From Selenomonas sp. AB3002 (GTDB taxonomy: Bacteria > Bacillota > Negativicutes > Selenomonadales > Selenomonadaceae), in the NCBI RefSeq assembly GCF_000702545.1, contig NZ_JNIO01000008.1, positions 682,001 through 746,000 on the forward strand: DNA of 64,000 bases, read 5' to 3'. This document shows positions 54,174 through 63,243 of this stretch, piece after piece. A program made the position numbers and the translations under genes. Within the stretch, counting starts at the first letter, position 1. Each line of letters begins with the position of its first letter. Below the pieces are notes generated by a model. It searched no databases. It saw only the letters and a program-made list of their open reading frames with translations, and had not been told where the DNA came from.

Positions 54174-54213
54174 CTGTTGTCAATCTTTTTCCTGCTTGCC
54201 CACCATAAGCCGC

Positions 54214-55818
54214 TCAGTACTCTGTGACATTATCATCTTTGGGCTGATAGGACTCGTCATACTTGAGGTAATGGCCGCAATCGCTGTTGCTCAAGAGCTT
54301 TCCGTAAAGCACCTTCCAGTCTGACAGGGCACGGACAGCATTTTTATTCAAAGTCCTGGCAAAAGCTTCAGCTGACATGCCGGCAGCTTCATTTACCAGC
54401 TTTATCCCCCGCTGTTCTTCCTGAAAAGCTGCCTCCCGCACTTGTGGGGAAAGGGCACTGTAATAGCCACGGGTCAGAGTGGTCACCTGCCCGGAAATCC
54501 ACCAGGCCTTATCCTGGTCATAATTCTTGCGGTCATTGCCGCTGTATGCTTCTGGCAAAGGAGCTACCGCCAAGGGCAGGTACACGCTTTCAGCCGGGGC
54601 ATTCATGGCCAGCCAGAAAAGGGGACAGGGCAAATCAGCACGAGCCTGGGTTATCCAGGCATAAGCGATATTGGTGGCAGTGATGGAACGTTCCCACTTG
54701 GGCTTGCTGGCATGACGATAAGGAGAAGCAAAGAGCCCTGCACTTTCCCCCTTGCGGCGGTCAAATTCCGTACCCTCATAGGCATCCCGATGAAGGTTCA
54801 TGACCTCCTGCACAGTAAGGCGATGGTCCGGACGAATGGAGAAAGGGTAGCTTTCCGTATCCCAGTTCTCCACCCTGGCAGGAAGATTTGCCGAAGCTGC
54901 TGCCAGCGAAAGTGCCCGCCAGACACGCCGCAGGGCAAAATAGGGATGGAAATCCTCCACGGCCTGCATGGAGAGTACCCAATCCATATTTCCGTCTTTG
55001 TCATAGGCAGCCCAGCCAGCTTCTTTCAGCTTCTCGGGCAAGCCAGGATTGAAAATCTGGTCCCTTGCTCCCGGCCTGATAGCACGGATACGGAACTGAT
55101 TGGCTGCCACGAAAAACTCTCCATCGGGCACCTTCTGGGCAATCCAGAAACCTCCCTTGCCCGAAGGAGTGGGCTGCATTTCCAGCACCCAGCCCTCGTC
55201 TTTATCTGCCACCAGCAAGGTTTCTCCCGTGCCCCAAAGGCCGTGTTCGTCTATCATCTCTCCCATGAGGTTGATGGCTTCCCGTGCCGTGCGGCAACGC
55301 TCGAGAGCTACCCGCCCCAGCTCTGAGGCATAAAAGATTCCCCTGCCTTCTCCTGGCTCCAAATATTCCAGATGAGCAGAGTTATTGGTGCATTCTCCCA
55401 GCATCAGGCCGTGCTCATTCATCACCCCGTAGTCGCTATCGATATACGCATAGGTGTGGGAAATCTCAGGTATCTCCCCCAGCGGCTTCGTCTTTTCCCT
55501 GCCAGGATAGTCGTAGCCAGCCGCCCTCTCCGGCGCTACCAGGCGGGGATTGGCATAGCAGGCATAGTCCGGCATCTCATCAAAGGCTATGGCAGCCGGA
55601 TAAACCTGGCGCATCTCCCCTGCTTCATGGTCCTTGGCAGGCACATAGACTATATTGGGGTCACTGTCAAAGGAATCATTGGAATGGCTGACAAAGACGC
55701 TGCCATCAGCAGAAGCCCCCTTAGTCACGATAGTCGTGGTGCAAGCCTGGGCCCCCACAGGCGCCAGGCAGAGGGCGCCCAGCAACAGGGAAATAAAAAC
55801 TCTCCTTTTCGATTTCAT
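54214..55818 (-). CDS. Exported C69 family dipeptidase
   Basis: 534 residues. Signal peptide KSKRRVFISLLLGALCLAPVGAQA, with cleavage just before CTTTIVTKGASADGS; the new N-terminal Cys is the Ntn nucleophile. SHSNDSFDSDPNIVYVPAKD and HTYAYIDSDYGVMNEHGL are also typical. It releases dipeptides outside the cytoplasm. It lies between pepP and an FAD oxidoreductase gene. A relatively complete family member. Confidence 0.9.
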   Translation of the reverse strand: MKSKRRVFISLLLGALCLAPVGAQACTTTIVTKGASADGSVFVSHSNDSFDSDPNIVYVPAKDHEAGEMRQVYPAAIAFDEMPDYACYANPRLVAPERAAGYDYPGREKTKPLGEIPEISHTYAYIDSDYGVMNEHGLMLGECTNNSAHLEYLEPGEGRGIFYASELGRVALERCRTAREAINLMGEMIDEHGLWGTGETLLVADKDEGWVLEMQPTPSGKGGFWIAQKVPDGEFFVAANQFRIRAIRPGARDQIFNPGLPEKLKEAGWAAYDKDGNMDWVLSMQAVEDFHPYFALRRVWRALSLAAASANLPARVENWDTESYPFSIRPDHRLTVQEVMNLHRDAYEGTEFDRRKGESAGLFASPYRHASKPKWERSITATNIAYAWITQARADLPCPLFWLAMNAPAESVYLPLAVAPLPEAYSGNDRKNYDQDKAWWISGQVTTLTRGYYSALSPQVREAAFQEEQRGIKLVNEAAGMSAEAFARTLNKNAVRALSDWKVLYGKLLSNSDCGHYLKYDESYQPKDDNVTEY

Positions 55819-55869
55819 TTTCCTTGACCTCCTGCAAACTAACTCCTACTCTTGGAAATATGCCGCATA

Positions 55870-57378
55870 TTATGCTTCTACGCTGACATAACTTCTATCT
55901 GTCGCGGGAATATCCTCCCAACGCACCTCATTGGCTTCAAACTTGTGCGTTATCCCCCAGGCCGCCGCAATGCCCGCAGCCTCCCCAATGCTCATGCAGG
56001 TGGGCTGAATGCGCATAGATGCCTGCAATATGAAGCTGGCGCTGATGCAGCGCCCTGCCACAATCAAGTTCTCAATCTCATTTGTCACCAGTGAACGATA
56101 GGGAATCTCATAGAAGCCGCCCTGGGGCAGTTTCTCCGAGACTTTCTCACCGTGGGCATCAATGAACCAGGCTGTGCGACAGACAGCATCATGGAAACGG
56201 CTCTGGCTATGGTAATCATCTTCCACCAAGTAATACTTTCCGCGTATACGCCATGATTCCCTGGCGCCCAGCATGGCAGCCTCACGGCTGATAAAGGCGT
56301 GTTCAAAGCCTGGCAGATGACGGATAAGGTAGGAGGCAATATGGTGCATCATTTTGCGGCCAAAAGAGACAGCCTTGCTGTATGATACGGGATCTGTTGC
56401 GGAAAAGCGCACAGGCAATTCAGGACAGTTCATGCTCATGACCCCATTCTTGCCAATGATAGTGTAAGCCTGCATGTATTCCGCTTCTTCCTGGGTGATT
56501 TCCCCAGTTTCAACTCCTTTTGCCATCAGCGCTTCCAGCTTGTAGCGCTGCTTCCTGTGCATGGCTTCGGCAATCTCAAAGTAAGGCGGCTTGGACTTGC
56601 ACCAGTCCTCGTCAAGCTCCACCGCCACATGACGGTATAGCCGCTCCACGTCAATGCCGCCCATTTCAAAGCGGAAAGATAACGGCTGGTTGTTGCCTGT
56701 CTTTTCATATCCCCGCTCATGAGGAACTCCTGCTGAGCGCGCAAGATAGGCATCTCCGGTAGCATCAATGAATGTCTTAGCCTGAATAGCAGCCAAACCC
56801 GCGATGGTCTGCACAACGGCTGCAGTGATCCTATGGTCGGATCTTATCGTATCCACCAACACCGTCTGATAGAGAATTTCCACCCCCGATTCTTCACACA
56901 TTTCATCATAGATAAGGGTGAGGGTCTCAGGATTGTGCCAGGTCTGCCTGGTCACCCCATCAAATGGCTCAATGCCGTGCCTGCGCAGCCTGTCCTTCAC
57001 TTCTGTCACATAAGGTGTATCGCTGTCTGGTGCATGGGTGTCCATAAAGGGATATACGCACCCCAGCACTGCCAGGCCCCCCAGGGCAACGCCACGTTCT
57101 ATCAATACGGTTCTTGCACCGTTTCTCCCGGCACTGACGGCTGCCGCTGTGCCAGAGGGTCCACCGCCTGCTACGCAGACATCCACCGAAAAAAGCAAGG
57201 GAATGTCTTTGCCAGCATACTTGATAGTTTTGCCTGACACTGCAAGCAAATCGGCCTCCTCCTTTCCTGTGACTGCACCTGTTGCACCGCAGGCTAATGC
57301 CCCAGCTGCCAGTTCAGTCATTTTCATTAAATTACGCATGAAAACAGGAATTCCCAAAGACATTTCCATGTTTTTCAC
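55870..57378 (-). CDS. FAD-dependent oxidoreductase (FAD_oxidored family)
   Basis: 502 residues. A signal-like hydrophobic stretch (MTELAAGALACGATGAVTG) precedes the FAD fold VDVCVAGGGPSGTAAAVSAG near residue 70. Later motifs are GLAVLGCVYPFMDTHAP, TFIDATGDAYLARSAG and NLIVAGRCISAS. The substrate is unknown. Start is ambiguous: GTG 57378 has GGGGGG upstream; an ATG at 57339 lacks one. Its 5' end overlaps the PPTase gene by 47 bases. Confidence 0.75.
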   Translation of the reverse strand: MKNMEMSLGIPVFMRNLMKMTELAAGALACGATGAVTGKEEADLLAVSGKTIKYAGKDIPLLFSVDVCVAGGGPSGTAAAVSAGRNGARTVLIERGVALGGLAVLGCVYPFMDTHAPDSDTPYVTEVKDRLRRHGIEPFDGVTRQTWHNPETLTLIYDEMCEESGVEILYQTVLVDTIRSDHRITAAVVQTIAGLAAIQAKTFIDATGDAYLARSAGVPHERGYEKTGNNQPLSFRFEMGGIDVERLYRHVAVELDEDWCKSKPPYFEIAEAMHRKQRYKLEALMAKGVETGEITQEEAEYMQAYTIIGKNGVMSMNCPELPVRFSATDPVSYSKAVSFGRKMMHHIASYLIRHLPGFEHAFISREAAMLGARESWRIRGKYYLVEDDYHSQSRFHDAVCRTAWFIDAHGEKVSEKLPQGGFYEIPYRSLVTNEIENLIVAGRCISASFILQASMRIQPTCMSIGEAAGIAAAWGITHKFEANEVRWEDIPATDRSYVSVEA

Positions 57379-58009
57379 GTAAGTACCCCCCAATATTTGT
57401 TATCTCCCGCACCAATATGCGTGGAATCTTCCCTGCCAAAGCTACTGACAAGATATGCCCCTGCCACTCCAGGCTGCTGATACCATAGACATCCCCAAAG
57501 TAAGAAATCCCATTTGCACGATCCAGGGGCAGCGTACAGATCTGTCCAGGTTCAACCATGAAACCACGGCCTTCGCACTTCAGCAAGCTTTCTTTCCTGG
57601 TCCAAAGCCTGTAGAACATTTTCGTTTTTTCAGCATTTGTTTCACAAGAAGATAAATATTGATATTCCTCATCAGCCAGAGCCGCACCGGCCCATTCTTC
57701 AACCGGTCCCATCATCTTCTCAATATCCAGCCCCACTGATATATCAGGCTTCACTTCGGCCAAACCTGCATAATCACCCCCATGTGACAAACTGAAACTG
57801 CAGCCAGGGGCATAGGGCTTTCCCGCTGCCGTATAGTATATCGGCCGCCCCTCAGACACTTGTCTCAGCAACAGGGCGGCGCCAAAGCTCCGCAAGCGGT
57901 CTTCTTCCTGCCTGTATGACAACATCTTTTGATGCCTTTCAGCGGAAATGATTTCCCTTGCCTGATGCAGCCAAGGCCGCAATTTCCCCACAGGGAGGAG
58001 CGTCACCAT
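57332..58009 (-). CDS. Sfp-type 4'-phosphopantetheinyl transferase
   Basis: 225 residues. FSLSHGGDYAGLAEV then SVGLDIEKM (metal Asp), and FYRLWTRKESLLKCEGRGF with Lys. It attaches phosphopantetheine to carrier proteins. No NRPS, PKS or ACP is nearby, so its target is unknown; it could serve secondary metabolism elsewhere or fatty-acid ACP. ATG 58009 follows AGAGGA. Confidence 0.88.
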   Translation of the reverse strand: MVTLLPVGKLRPWLHQAREIISAERHQKMLSYRQEEDRLRSFGAALLLRQVSEGRPIYYTAAGKPYAPGCSFSLSHGGDYAGLAEVKPDISVGLDIEKMMGPVEEWAGAALADEEYQYLSSCETNAEKTKMFYRLWTRKESLLKCEGRGFMVEPGQICTLPLDRANGISYFGDVYGISSLEWQGHILSVALAGKIPRILVREITNIGGYLREKHGNVFGNSCFHA

Positions 58010-58152
58010 CACAATTTCCTCTGATGAAAGTATTTTTGGTTTTATTTTTCCTCACCCCATAAAAATTGCCACAATCACCATGCTTGTCTATTCTATAAAG
58101 ATTCTAATTTACCTGCTGCTTATGCTTTTCTGCCCACAAAGTGAAAATCAAG

Positions 58153-58192
58153 CAAAAAGGACATTTTCGAGAAAGTCTCCCAAAAATGTCCT
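58153..58192 (-). terminator. Terminator of aroQ
   Basis: Minus strand: AGGACATTTT pairs with AAAATGTCCT and is followed by TTTTTTGC. Between aroQ and the PPTase gene; 58010-58150 otherwise shows only AT-rich DNA. Confidence 0.85.
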
Positions 58193-58213
58193 GCTTTGCC
58201 ATTATGTTTTTTG

Positions 58214-58651
58214 TTATGCCTTGAGCTTGAAGATGATGGCCTCCAAAGCTGCCAGATAACTGGCAACGCCCAAGCCGCAAATCTGTCCCAAAGCTACTGG
58301 AGCCAATACAGAAGCGTGCCTAAACTCTTCACGCTTATGGATATTGGATATATGCACCTCTATCACCGGCACTTCCACGGCAGCGATGGCATCCCGCAGG
58401 GCAATGCTGTAGTGAGTGAAGGCAGCAGCGTTGAAGATGATATAGTCATACTTGCCACGCGCCCCCTGGACTGCATCCACCAATACTCCCTCATGGTTTG
58501 ACTGCAGGAAATCTATGCCCAGCCCGGCCTCTTCAGCCCGCTTTCTCAAGAGTTCATTGATATCCTCCAGTGTATTGGAACCATAGATTTCCGGCTCGCG
58601 GGTTCCCAAAAGATTCAGATTAGGTCCGTGAAGCACCAAGACATTCGCCAT
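58214..58651 (-). CDS. aroQ: AroQ, type II 3-dehydroquinate dehydratase
   Basis: 145 residues, dodecameric shikimate-pathway enzyme. VLVLHGPNLNLLGTREPEIYG with the catalytic Tyr, IDFLQSNHEGVLVDAV, and EVHISNIHKREEFRHASV. ATG 58651 is seven bases after GGAGG; another ATG three bases upstream is too close. Confidence 0.95.
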   Translation of the reverse strand: MANVLVLHGPNLNLLGTREPEIYGSNTLEDINELLRKRAEEAGLGIDFLQSNHEGVLVDAVQGARGKYDYIIFNAAAFTHYSIALRDAIAAVEVPVIEVHISNIHKREEFRHASVLAPVALGQICGLGVASYLAALEAIIFKLKA

Positions 58652-58663
58652 CATCACACCTCC

Positions 58664-58948
58664 TCAGTATCTTATCGAAAAACCATTCTCCGGCGGCAGG
58701 ACGGGATTCTGCTTTTCTATGTGGAATTCCGTCACCTTGATGAAATAGTTCCCTGCCTGAATAATCTCAAAGAGCTTGTCAACTTTGTCTGAAGGCCCCT
58801 GCACCTCCATGTCCACTGTGCCGTCGCTCATGTTCATGACCCAGCCACGGATTCCCAGCTTGCTGGCATTTTCCCGCACATACATGCGGAAACCTACCCC
58901 CTGGACCCTGCCAGATGCCTTGGCAAAATAACGTACAGTTTCTTCCAT
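58664..58948 (-). CDS. Acylphosphatase
   Basis: 94 residues. The phosphate loop GRVQGVGFRMYV carries the essential Arg, and GWVMNMSDGTVDMEVQGP gives the Asn. Hydrolyses acyl phosphates. Start at ATG 58948 with GGGGAG upstream; it follows the U32 gene by 31 bases. Confidence 0.9.
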   Translation of the reverse strand: MEETVRYFAKASGRVQGVGFRMYVRENASKLGIRGWVMNMSDGTVDMEVQGPSDKVDKLFEIIQAGNYFIKVTEFHIEKQNPVLPPENGFSIRY

Positions 58949-58979
58949 TTTCAAACACTCCCCTTTTCTTTTTACAGGG

Positions 58980-60209
58980 TTACCCCTGCACATCCCTTCT
59001 GAGTATGGTGTAAGGCTCTACAGGCCTTGCCATGCGAATCCTGACAATCTGCTGGGGGTGAGGCGCCACCTCTATGGGCTGCCCCTCTTCATCCAGCATA
59101 TCCGAAAGCTCCTGGCGGAAGCCCTCTCCCCTGGGCTGGAAGATTTCCAGTTCCTGCCCCTTCTTCATATTGTTGCGCTGCTCCACCGTAGCATAGCCCG
59201 TGGCTTCGTCGTAGGAGAGCACCAGCCCCACAAAGTCAGAGGTCTGGATATAGGAAGAAGTGCCATAAATCTGGTCATCAGCATCAGGCTGATGATAGTA
59301 AAAACCTGTGGTATAAGGCCTATGGGATACTTTCTCCAATTCATCCAGCCATTCCTGCCTGATCTCAAAATGTTCCGGATCCTCAAAATAGCTGTCAATG
59401 GCCAGTCGATAGGCCTTGGTGACGCTGGCAGCATAGTGGACGCTCTTCATGCGCCCCTCAATCTTCAGGCTGTCCACACCGCTTTCAATGACATCCTTCA
59501 AATGAGGCAGCAGGCACATATCCTTGGAGTTCATGATGTAGCTGCCCCTGTCGTCTTCCTCAATGGGAAAGTACTTGCCGGGACGTGTTTCCTCCACCAG
59601 CGCATACTTCCAGCGGCAGGACTGGGCACAGGCGCCCCGGTTGGCATCCCTGCCCGTGAAATAGTTGCTGAGCAGGCAGCGTCCTGAGTAGGAAATGCAC
59701 ATGGCACCATGCACGAACATCTCCAGGTCTGCCTTGGTTTTCTCCCTGATGGTGCCGACTTCCTTAAGGCTCATCTCCCTGGCGAGCACCACCCTTTTCG
59801 CCCCCAGCTCATGCCAGGCGTTGACGGTAGCCCAGTTGGTATTGTTGGCCTGGGTGCTGATATGAAGTTCCATCTCCGGGATAACCTGCTGGCAAAGGCG
59901 GAAAAGTCCCAAATCAGCCACCAGCAGGGCGTCCGTGCCTATTTCAGCCAGATAGCGCAGATAGTCAGGCAAATCCTCTAAATCCGCATTATGAGGGAAG
60001 ATATTCACCGTCACGTAGACCTTTTTGCCCAGACCGTGGGCAAATTCCATAGCTTCCTTGAGCTCATTCCTGGTGAAATTCCCCCCCAGGGCTCTGAGTC
60101 CGTAGGACTTGCCCCCCAAATACACAGCGTCTGCTCCGTAGAGCAGGGCCATCTTCATCTTCTCCATATTGCCGGCTGGGGCTAAAAGCTCCGGTTTCTT
60201 CAAAATCAA
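58980..60209 (-). CDS. trhP: U32 family peptidase-like protein, TrhP type (tRNA U34 hydroxylation)
   Basis: 409 residues. PELLAPAGNMEKMKMALLYG at the N-terminus; Cys-rich part MCISYSGRCLLSNYFTGRDA, NRGACAQSCRW, then SLKIEGRMKSVHY. U32 proteins next to a TrmR-type methyltransferase (TrhP in B. subtilis and E. coli) install 5-hydroxyuridine at position 34. The start overlaps the methyltransferase stop (ATGA). B. subtilis has two; here only one. Confidence 0.85.
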   Translation of the reverse strand: MILKKPELLAPAGNMEKMKMALLYGADAVYLGGKSYGLRALGGNFTRNELKEAMEFAHGLGKKVYVTVNIFPHNADLEDLPDYLRYLAEIGTDALLVADLGLFRLCQQVIPEMELHISTQANNTNWATVNAWHELGAKRVVLAREMSLKEVGTIREKTKADLEMFVHGAMCISYSGRCLLSNYFTGRDANRGACAQSCRWKYALVEETRPGKYFPIEEDDRGSYIMNSKDMCLLPHLKDVIESGVDSLKIEGRMKSVHYAASVTKAYRLAIDSYFEDPEHFEIRQEWLDELEKVSHRPYTTGFYYHQPDADDQIYGTSSYIQTSDFVGLVLSYDEATGYATVEQRNNMKKGQELEIFQPRGEGFRQELSDMLDEEGQPIEVAPHPQQIVRIRMARPVEPYTILRRDVQG

Positions 60210-60820
60210 ATTCTTTCCTCCGTCGTATCTATATAGGTAACGGCCAAACCGTCACCGTTTTCCAGTATTTCCGTTCTGAAGCCCGGGGTATGCTGTACCA
60301 GGTCAAGATACTCCCGCAATCTTTTCACAATGGTCTTATAGCGTCTGGGCGGTTTTTCCTTTCCAAGCACATAGCCGCGAAAGAGCACATTATCTGCCAC
60401 GATTACCGCCTTTTCAGCCAACAGTGGCTGCACTTTGCGGAAATAGTCCACATACTGGCCCTTGGCAGCATCAATGAAGACGAAATCAAAGCCTTGCTGA
60501 GGAGGCACCAAACAAGATAGAATTTCTCCCGCATCGCCAATATGCAGTTCCATGCGCTCCCGATGGGGCGATTTCCCCCAATAGCTTTTGGCAGCCTCCG
60601 CCCTTTCCTCCGAAAGCTCCAGGGTGGTGATACGGATATCCTCCGCCCCATGGCATGCCAGCAGCAGGGCTGAGTAGCCGATGGCAGTGCCTATTTCCAG
60701 CACTCTGTGGGGCTTATTTTCTTCAATCAGGCGGATAAAGGCTTCCCTGCCCTTCTCGTTGATGATGGGCACCCGCTCCCTCTGGGCATAAGCCTCCATT
60801 TCCCGCAAAAGTTCGTCCAA
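60206..60820 (-). CDS. trmR: TrmR-like O-methyltransferase
   Basis: 204 residues of the catechol-type O-methyltransferase family. RVLEIGTAIGYSALLLA binds SAM, LELSEERAEAAKSYWG follows, FVFIDAAKGQYVDYF and VADNVLFRGYV are the metal-site pattern. In B. subtilis the homologue (YrrM) methylates ho5U34 of tRNA, and the mltG-trmR-trhP order matches that locus. Confidence 0.88.
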   Translation of the reverse strand: MDELLREMEAYAQRERVPIINEKGREAFIRLIEENKPHRVLEIGTAIGYSALLLACHGAEDIRITTLELSEERAEAAKSYWGKSPHRERMELHIGDAGEILSCLVPPQQGFDFVFIDAAKGQYVDYFRKVQPLLAEKAVIVADNVLFRGYVLGKEKPPRRYKTIVKRLREYLDLVQHTPGFRTEILENGDGLAVTYIDTTEERI

Positions 60821-60838
60821 ATTCTTTCTTCCTTTATC

Positions 60839-61972
60839 CTATCGCACCTGATCCACTATAGCCAGGTGCTCCGCATAAGTATTCGAGTAGTGGTTATGTC
60901 CCTGGCGGTCTGCCACGAAATAGAGATAGTCCGTATCGGCAGGATAGAGCACCGCTTCAATAGCCGCCATGCCGGGACTGGCAATGGGCCCCGGGGGCAG
61001 TCCGTCATGCTGGTATGTGTTGTACGGCGAATCTATCTTCGTATCGGCAATGCTCACATCTTCCTTGGGGGCATCAAGCAAATACTGCAGGGTAGTATCC
61101 GACTGCAGGGGCATGCCAATGCGCAGCCGCTTGAAAAACACTTGGGCAATGATGGGCCTGTCTTCGTCATATCTGGCTTCTTTTTCTACCAGTGAGGCCA
61201 ACGTAACCAAATCATAGATGGAAAGATGCATTTCCTCAGCCCTGTCCCGCAGTTTTTTCGTAAGCCGCTGGTCAAAATCCTGGGCCATCATATCCATGAT
61301 ATCCTTTTCCGACACATCTGAATGGATTTCGTAGGTGTCAGGAAAGAGGAACCCCTCTGCCGCATAGCGGGCATTTTCCCTGCGTTCTACATAGTCATAA
61401 GGAGCATAATCTTTAGCCAGCTTCAGGAATTTTTCCTCATCTGCCAGTCCCTCATGGGAAAGCCTCTCGGCGATTTCCTTGATGCCGAAGCCCTCGGGAA
61501 TGGTGAACTTGATAGTGGTGGTTTCTCCGGAAATCAGCTTGGCAATCGCATCTTCTGTCTGCATGCCGGGATGCATAAGATACGTGCCAGCCTTAAATTT
61601 GTCCTGGAGGCCGCCGGTCTTCACCTGCCACCAGAAGGAAAACTTGCTGTCTATAATGCCATGTTCCAACAGCTGTCTGGCGATGGCATCAGCATCCATA
61701 CCTGGCTTCACCGTGATATAAACCTTTTCCTGTGGGTCAAAGGCTGCCTGCCTGCTGCCATCCGTACCAAAGATAAGATACAGGAATACCATGGAAAAAG
61801 AAAGAAGGGCAATGGCAATGACTGCCCAGCGCTTCCAGGTCAGCTTATCTGACAGTTCCTCCAGTTTTTTCGTCCCCTCAGAGTCCTTCAGCCAGCCGCC
61901 AAATGCTTCAATATGCCCCATGATTCTGCCAAAGATATCCTCCGCTCCATCCTTAGGCAGCTTTGGTTCCAT
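60839..61972 (-). CDS. mltG: Endolytic murein transglycosylase MltG
   Basis: 377 residues. Membrane helix at about 50-70 (AVIAIALLSFSMVFLYLIF), LysM-like part, and the catalytic domain with TLASLVEKEARYDEDRPIIA (Glu) and PYNTYQHDGLPPGPIASPG. It cuts nascent glycan chains. Start chosen at the ATG with GGAG eight bases upstream. Confidence 0.93.
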   Translation of the reverse strand: MEPKLPKDGAEDIFGRIMGHIEAFGGWLKDSEGTKKLEELSDKLTWKRWAVIAIALLSFSMVFLYLIFGTDGSRQAAFDPQEKVYITVKPGMDADAIARQLLEHGIIDSKFSFWWQVKTGGLQDKFKAGTYLMHPGMQTEDAIAKLISGETTTIKFTIPEGFGIKEIAERLSHEGLADEEKFLKLAKDYAPYDYVERRENARYAAEGFLFPDTYEIHSDVSEKDIMDMMAQDFDQRLTKKLRDRAEEMHLSIYDLVTLASLVEKEARYDEDRPIIAQVFFKRLRIGMPLQSDTTLQYLLDAPKEDVSIADTKIDSPYNTYQHDGLPPGPIASPGMAAIEAVLYPADTDYLYFVADRQGHNHYSNTYAEHLAIVDQVR

Positions 61973-62044
61973 GCCCATCTCTCCCATCTTTACATGAAAG
62001 AGCCGCCATCCTTATGGATGGCAGCTCTCCTACCGTCTTAGCCC

Positions 62045-62368
62045 TTATTCCTTTTCAGCTTCATCTACTAATGCGTTGTAAGCCTTCTCTACAGCTTCAA
62101 ACTCTTCGTCAGTGGGCTCAACGTATTCATCTTCACCATCATCGCCTTTGATGATCTTGGCGATAATCACATCCTCATCATCTTCACAGCCACAGCCGCA
62201 ACCGCAGCCATGCTCGTGCTCATCATCATGGATGCCTACCAGAAGAGCATATTTCTGGTCACCTACAGGAATGATCATTTCTTCCTGGTAGTAGTACTCG
62301 TTGCCATCTTCATCTTCGAAGCAGACAACTTTTTCTTCTTCCTGCATATCTTTTTCTTTATCGGACAT
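62045..62368 (-). CDS. DUF1292 protein with a Cys-Gly repeat
   Basis: 107 residues, very acidic. The DUF1292 core is VVCFEDEDGNEYYYQEEMII; a loop has HEHGCGCGCGCEDDE, an unusual run of alternating Cys and Gly next to His-rich DDEHEHG that could bind metal. It sits between ruvX and mltG, its usual place. Function unknown. Confidence 0.85.
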   Translation of the reverse strand: MSDKEKDMQEEEKVVCFEDEDGNEYYYQEEMIIPVGDQKYALLVGIHDDEHEHGCGCGCGCEDDEDVIIAKIIKGDDGEDEYVEPTDEEFEAVEKAYNALVDEAEKE

Positions 62369-62430
62369 GATAATCACCTCTCCTATTCTAAATCCAATAC
62401 CTGCATTTTAACGTAATCAAAACCTGCTTG

Positions 62431-62859
62431 TCAACCCTTGCGGGCCTGGGGACTGTCAAGGAACCCCTGCAGGATAAACACAGCTGCCATCTTGTCAATG
62501 ACCTTTCTGCGCTTTCTGCGGGACACATCTGCCTCAAGCAGGGAACGGGTGGCCGCTACCGTAGAAAGGCGTTCATCCCAGAAAAACACTTCCGTATCGG
62601 GGTAAGTCTTCTGTACCTCTGCCATGAATTCTTTCACAAATTCACACCGTTCTCCTTCGGTGCCATTCATATTCTTGGGATAGCCTGAAACCAAGGATTT
62701 CGTCTCATACTGCTCCATCAGTTCTCCCAGGCGCCTGATATCCGACTCCATATCCGTACGGCGGATGGTCTCCACGCCCTGTGCCGTAAGCCCTAAGAGA
62801 TCACTGGCTGCAATGCCTATGGTACGGTCGCCGATATCAAGTCCTAAATATCTCTTCAT
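62431..62859 (-). CDS. ruvX: RuvX/YqgF Holliday junction resolvase
   Basis: 142 residues, RNase H fold. [17 protein letters not shown] (first Asp), [14 protein letters not shown] (Glu-like) and [19 protein letters not shown] (last acid). It processes rRNA or junction DNA. The ATG overlaps the ireB stop (ATGA). Confidence 0.92.
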   Translation of the reverse strand: MKRYLGLDIGDRTIGIAASDLLGLTAQGVETIRRTDMESDIRRLGELMEQYETKSLVSGYPKNMNGTEGERCEFVKEFMAEVQKTYPDTEVFFWDERLSTVAATRSLLEADVSRRKRRKVIDKMAAVFILQGFLDSPQARKG

Positions 62860-63113
62860 TCTTTCTTCTCCAGATAAGCGCGCACCAACTCTTCCAGCAG
62901 CTCATCTCTCTCCAGGGAGCGAATCTTGCTGCGGGCATCATTGTGGCTGGTAACATAAGCGGGGTCCCCGGAGAGAAGGTAGCCTACCAGCTGATTGATG
63001 GGATTGTACCCCTTTTCCTCCATGGCGGCACAAGCATTGCGGATAACCGTCTCTGCCTTGTTTTCATCATTGCCGAACTTGAACATCATTGTTTCCTGAC
63101 TAACCATATCCAT
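62856..63113 (-). CDS. IreB family regulatory phosphoprotein
   Basis: 85 residues. [19 protein letters not shown] and [20 protein letters not shown] are the family signatures. In Enterococcus the homologue is phosphorylated by the IreK kinase and affects cephalosporin resistance. The first gene of the ireB-ruvX-DUF1292 run. Confidence 0.92.
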   Translation of the reverse strand: MDMVSQETMMFKFGNDENKAETVIRNACAAMEEKGYNPINQLVGYLLSGDPAYVTSHNDARSKIRSLERDELLEELVRAYLEKKE

Positions 63114-63167
63114 ACCTGCCTTCCTGTCAAAAACACTCTTATGGGTATTTTACCACAAACAGACCGC

Positions 63168-63233
63168 TTATGACAAAGCGGCCTGAAGAATCTTATAAAA
63201 GAAAATTCCTGCCAGAACAGGTACAAAAATCAT
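63168..63233 (-). CDS. Possible hydrophobic micropeptide
   Basis: 21 residues (MIFVPVLAGIFFYKILQAAL plus Ser), one membrane-spanning stretch. The VLAGI..Y.I pattern recalls widespread short hydrophobic Firmicutes peptides. The ribosome site is weak, and GTG two codons upstream may be used. It follows larC directly in the +1 frame. A 6-bp stem overlaps its end. Kept as tentative. Confidence 0.25.
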   Translation of the reverse strand: MIFVPVLAGIFFYKILQAALS

Positions 63234-63243
63234 CAGCACGTTG

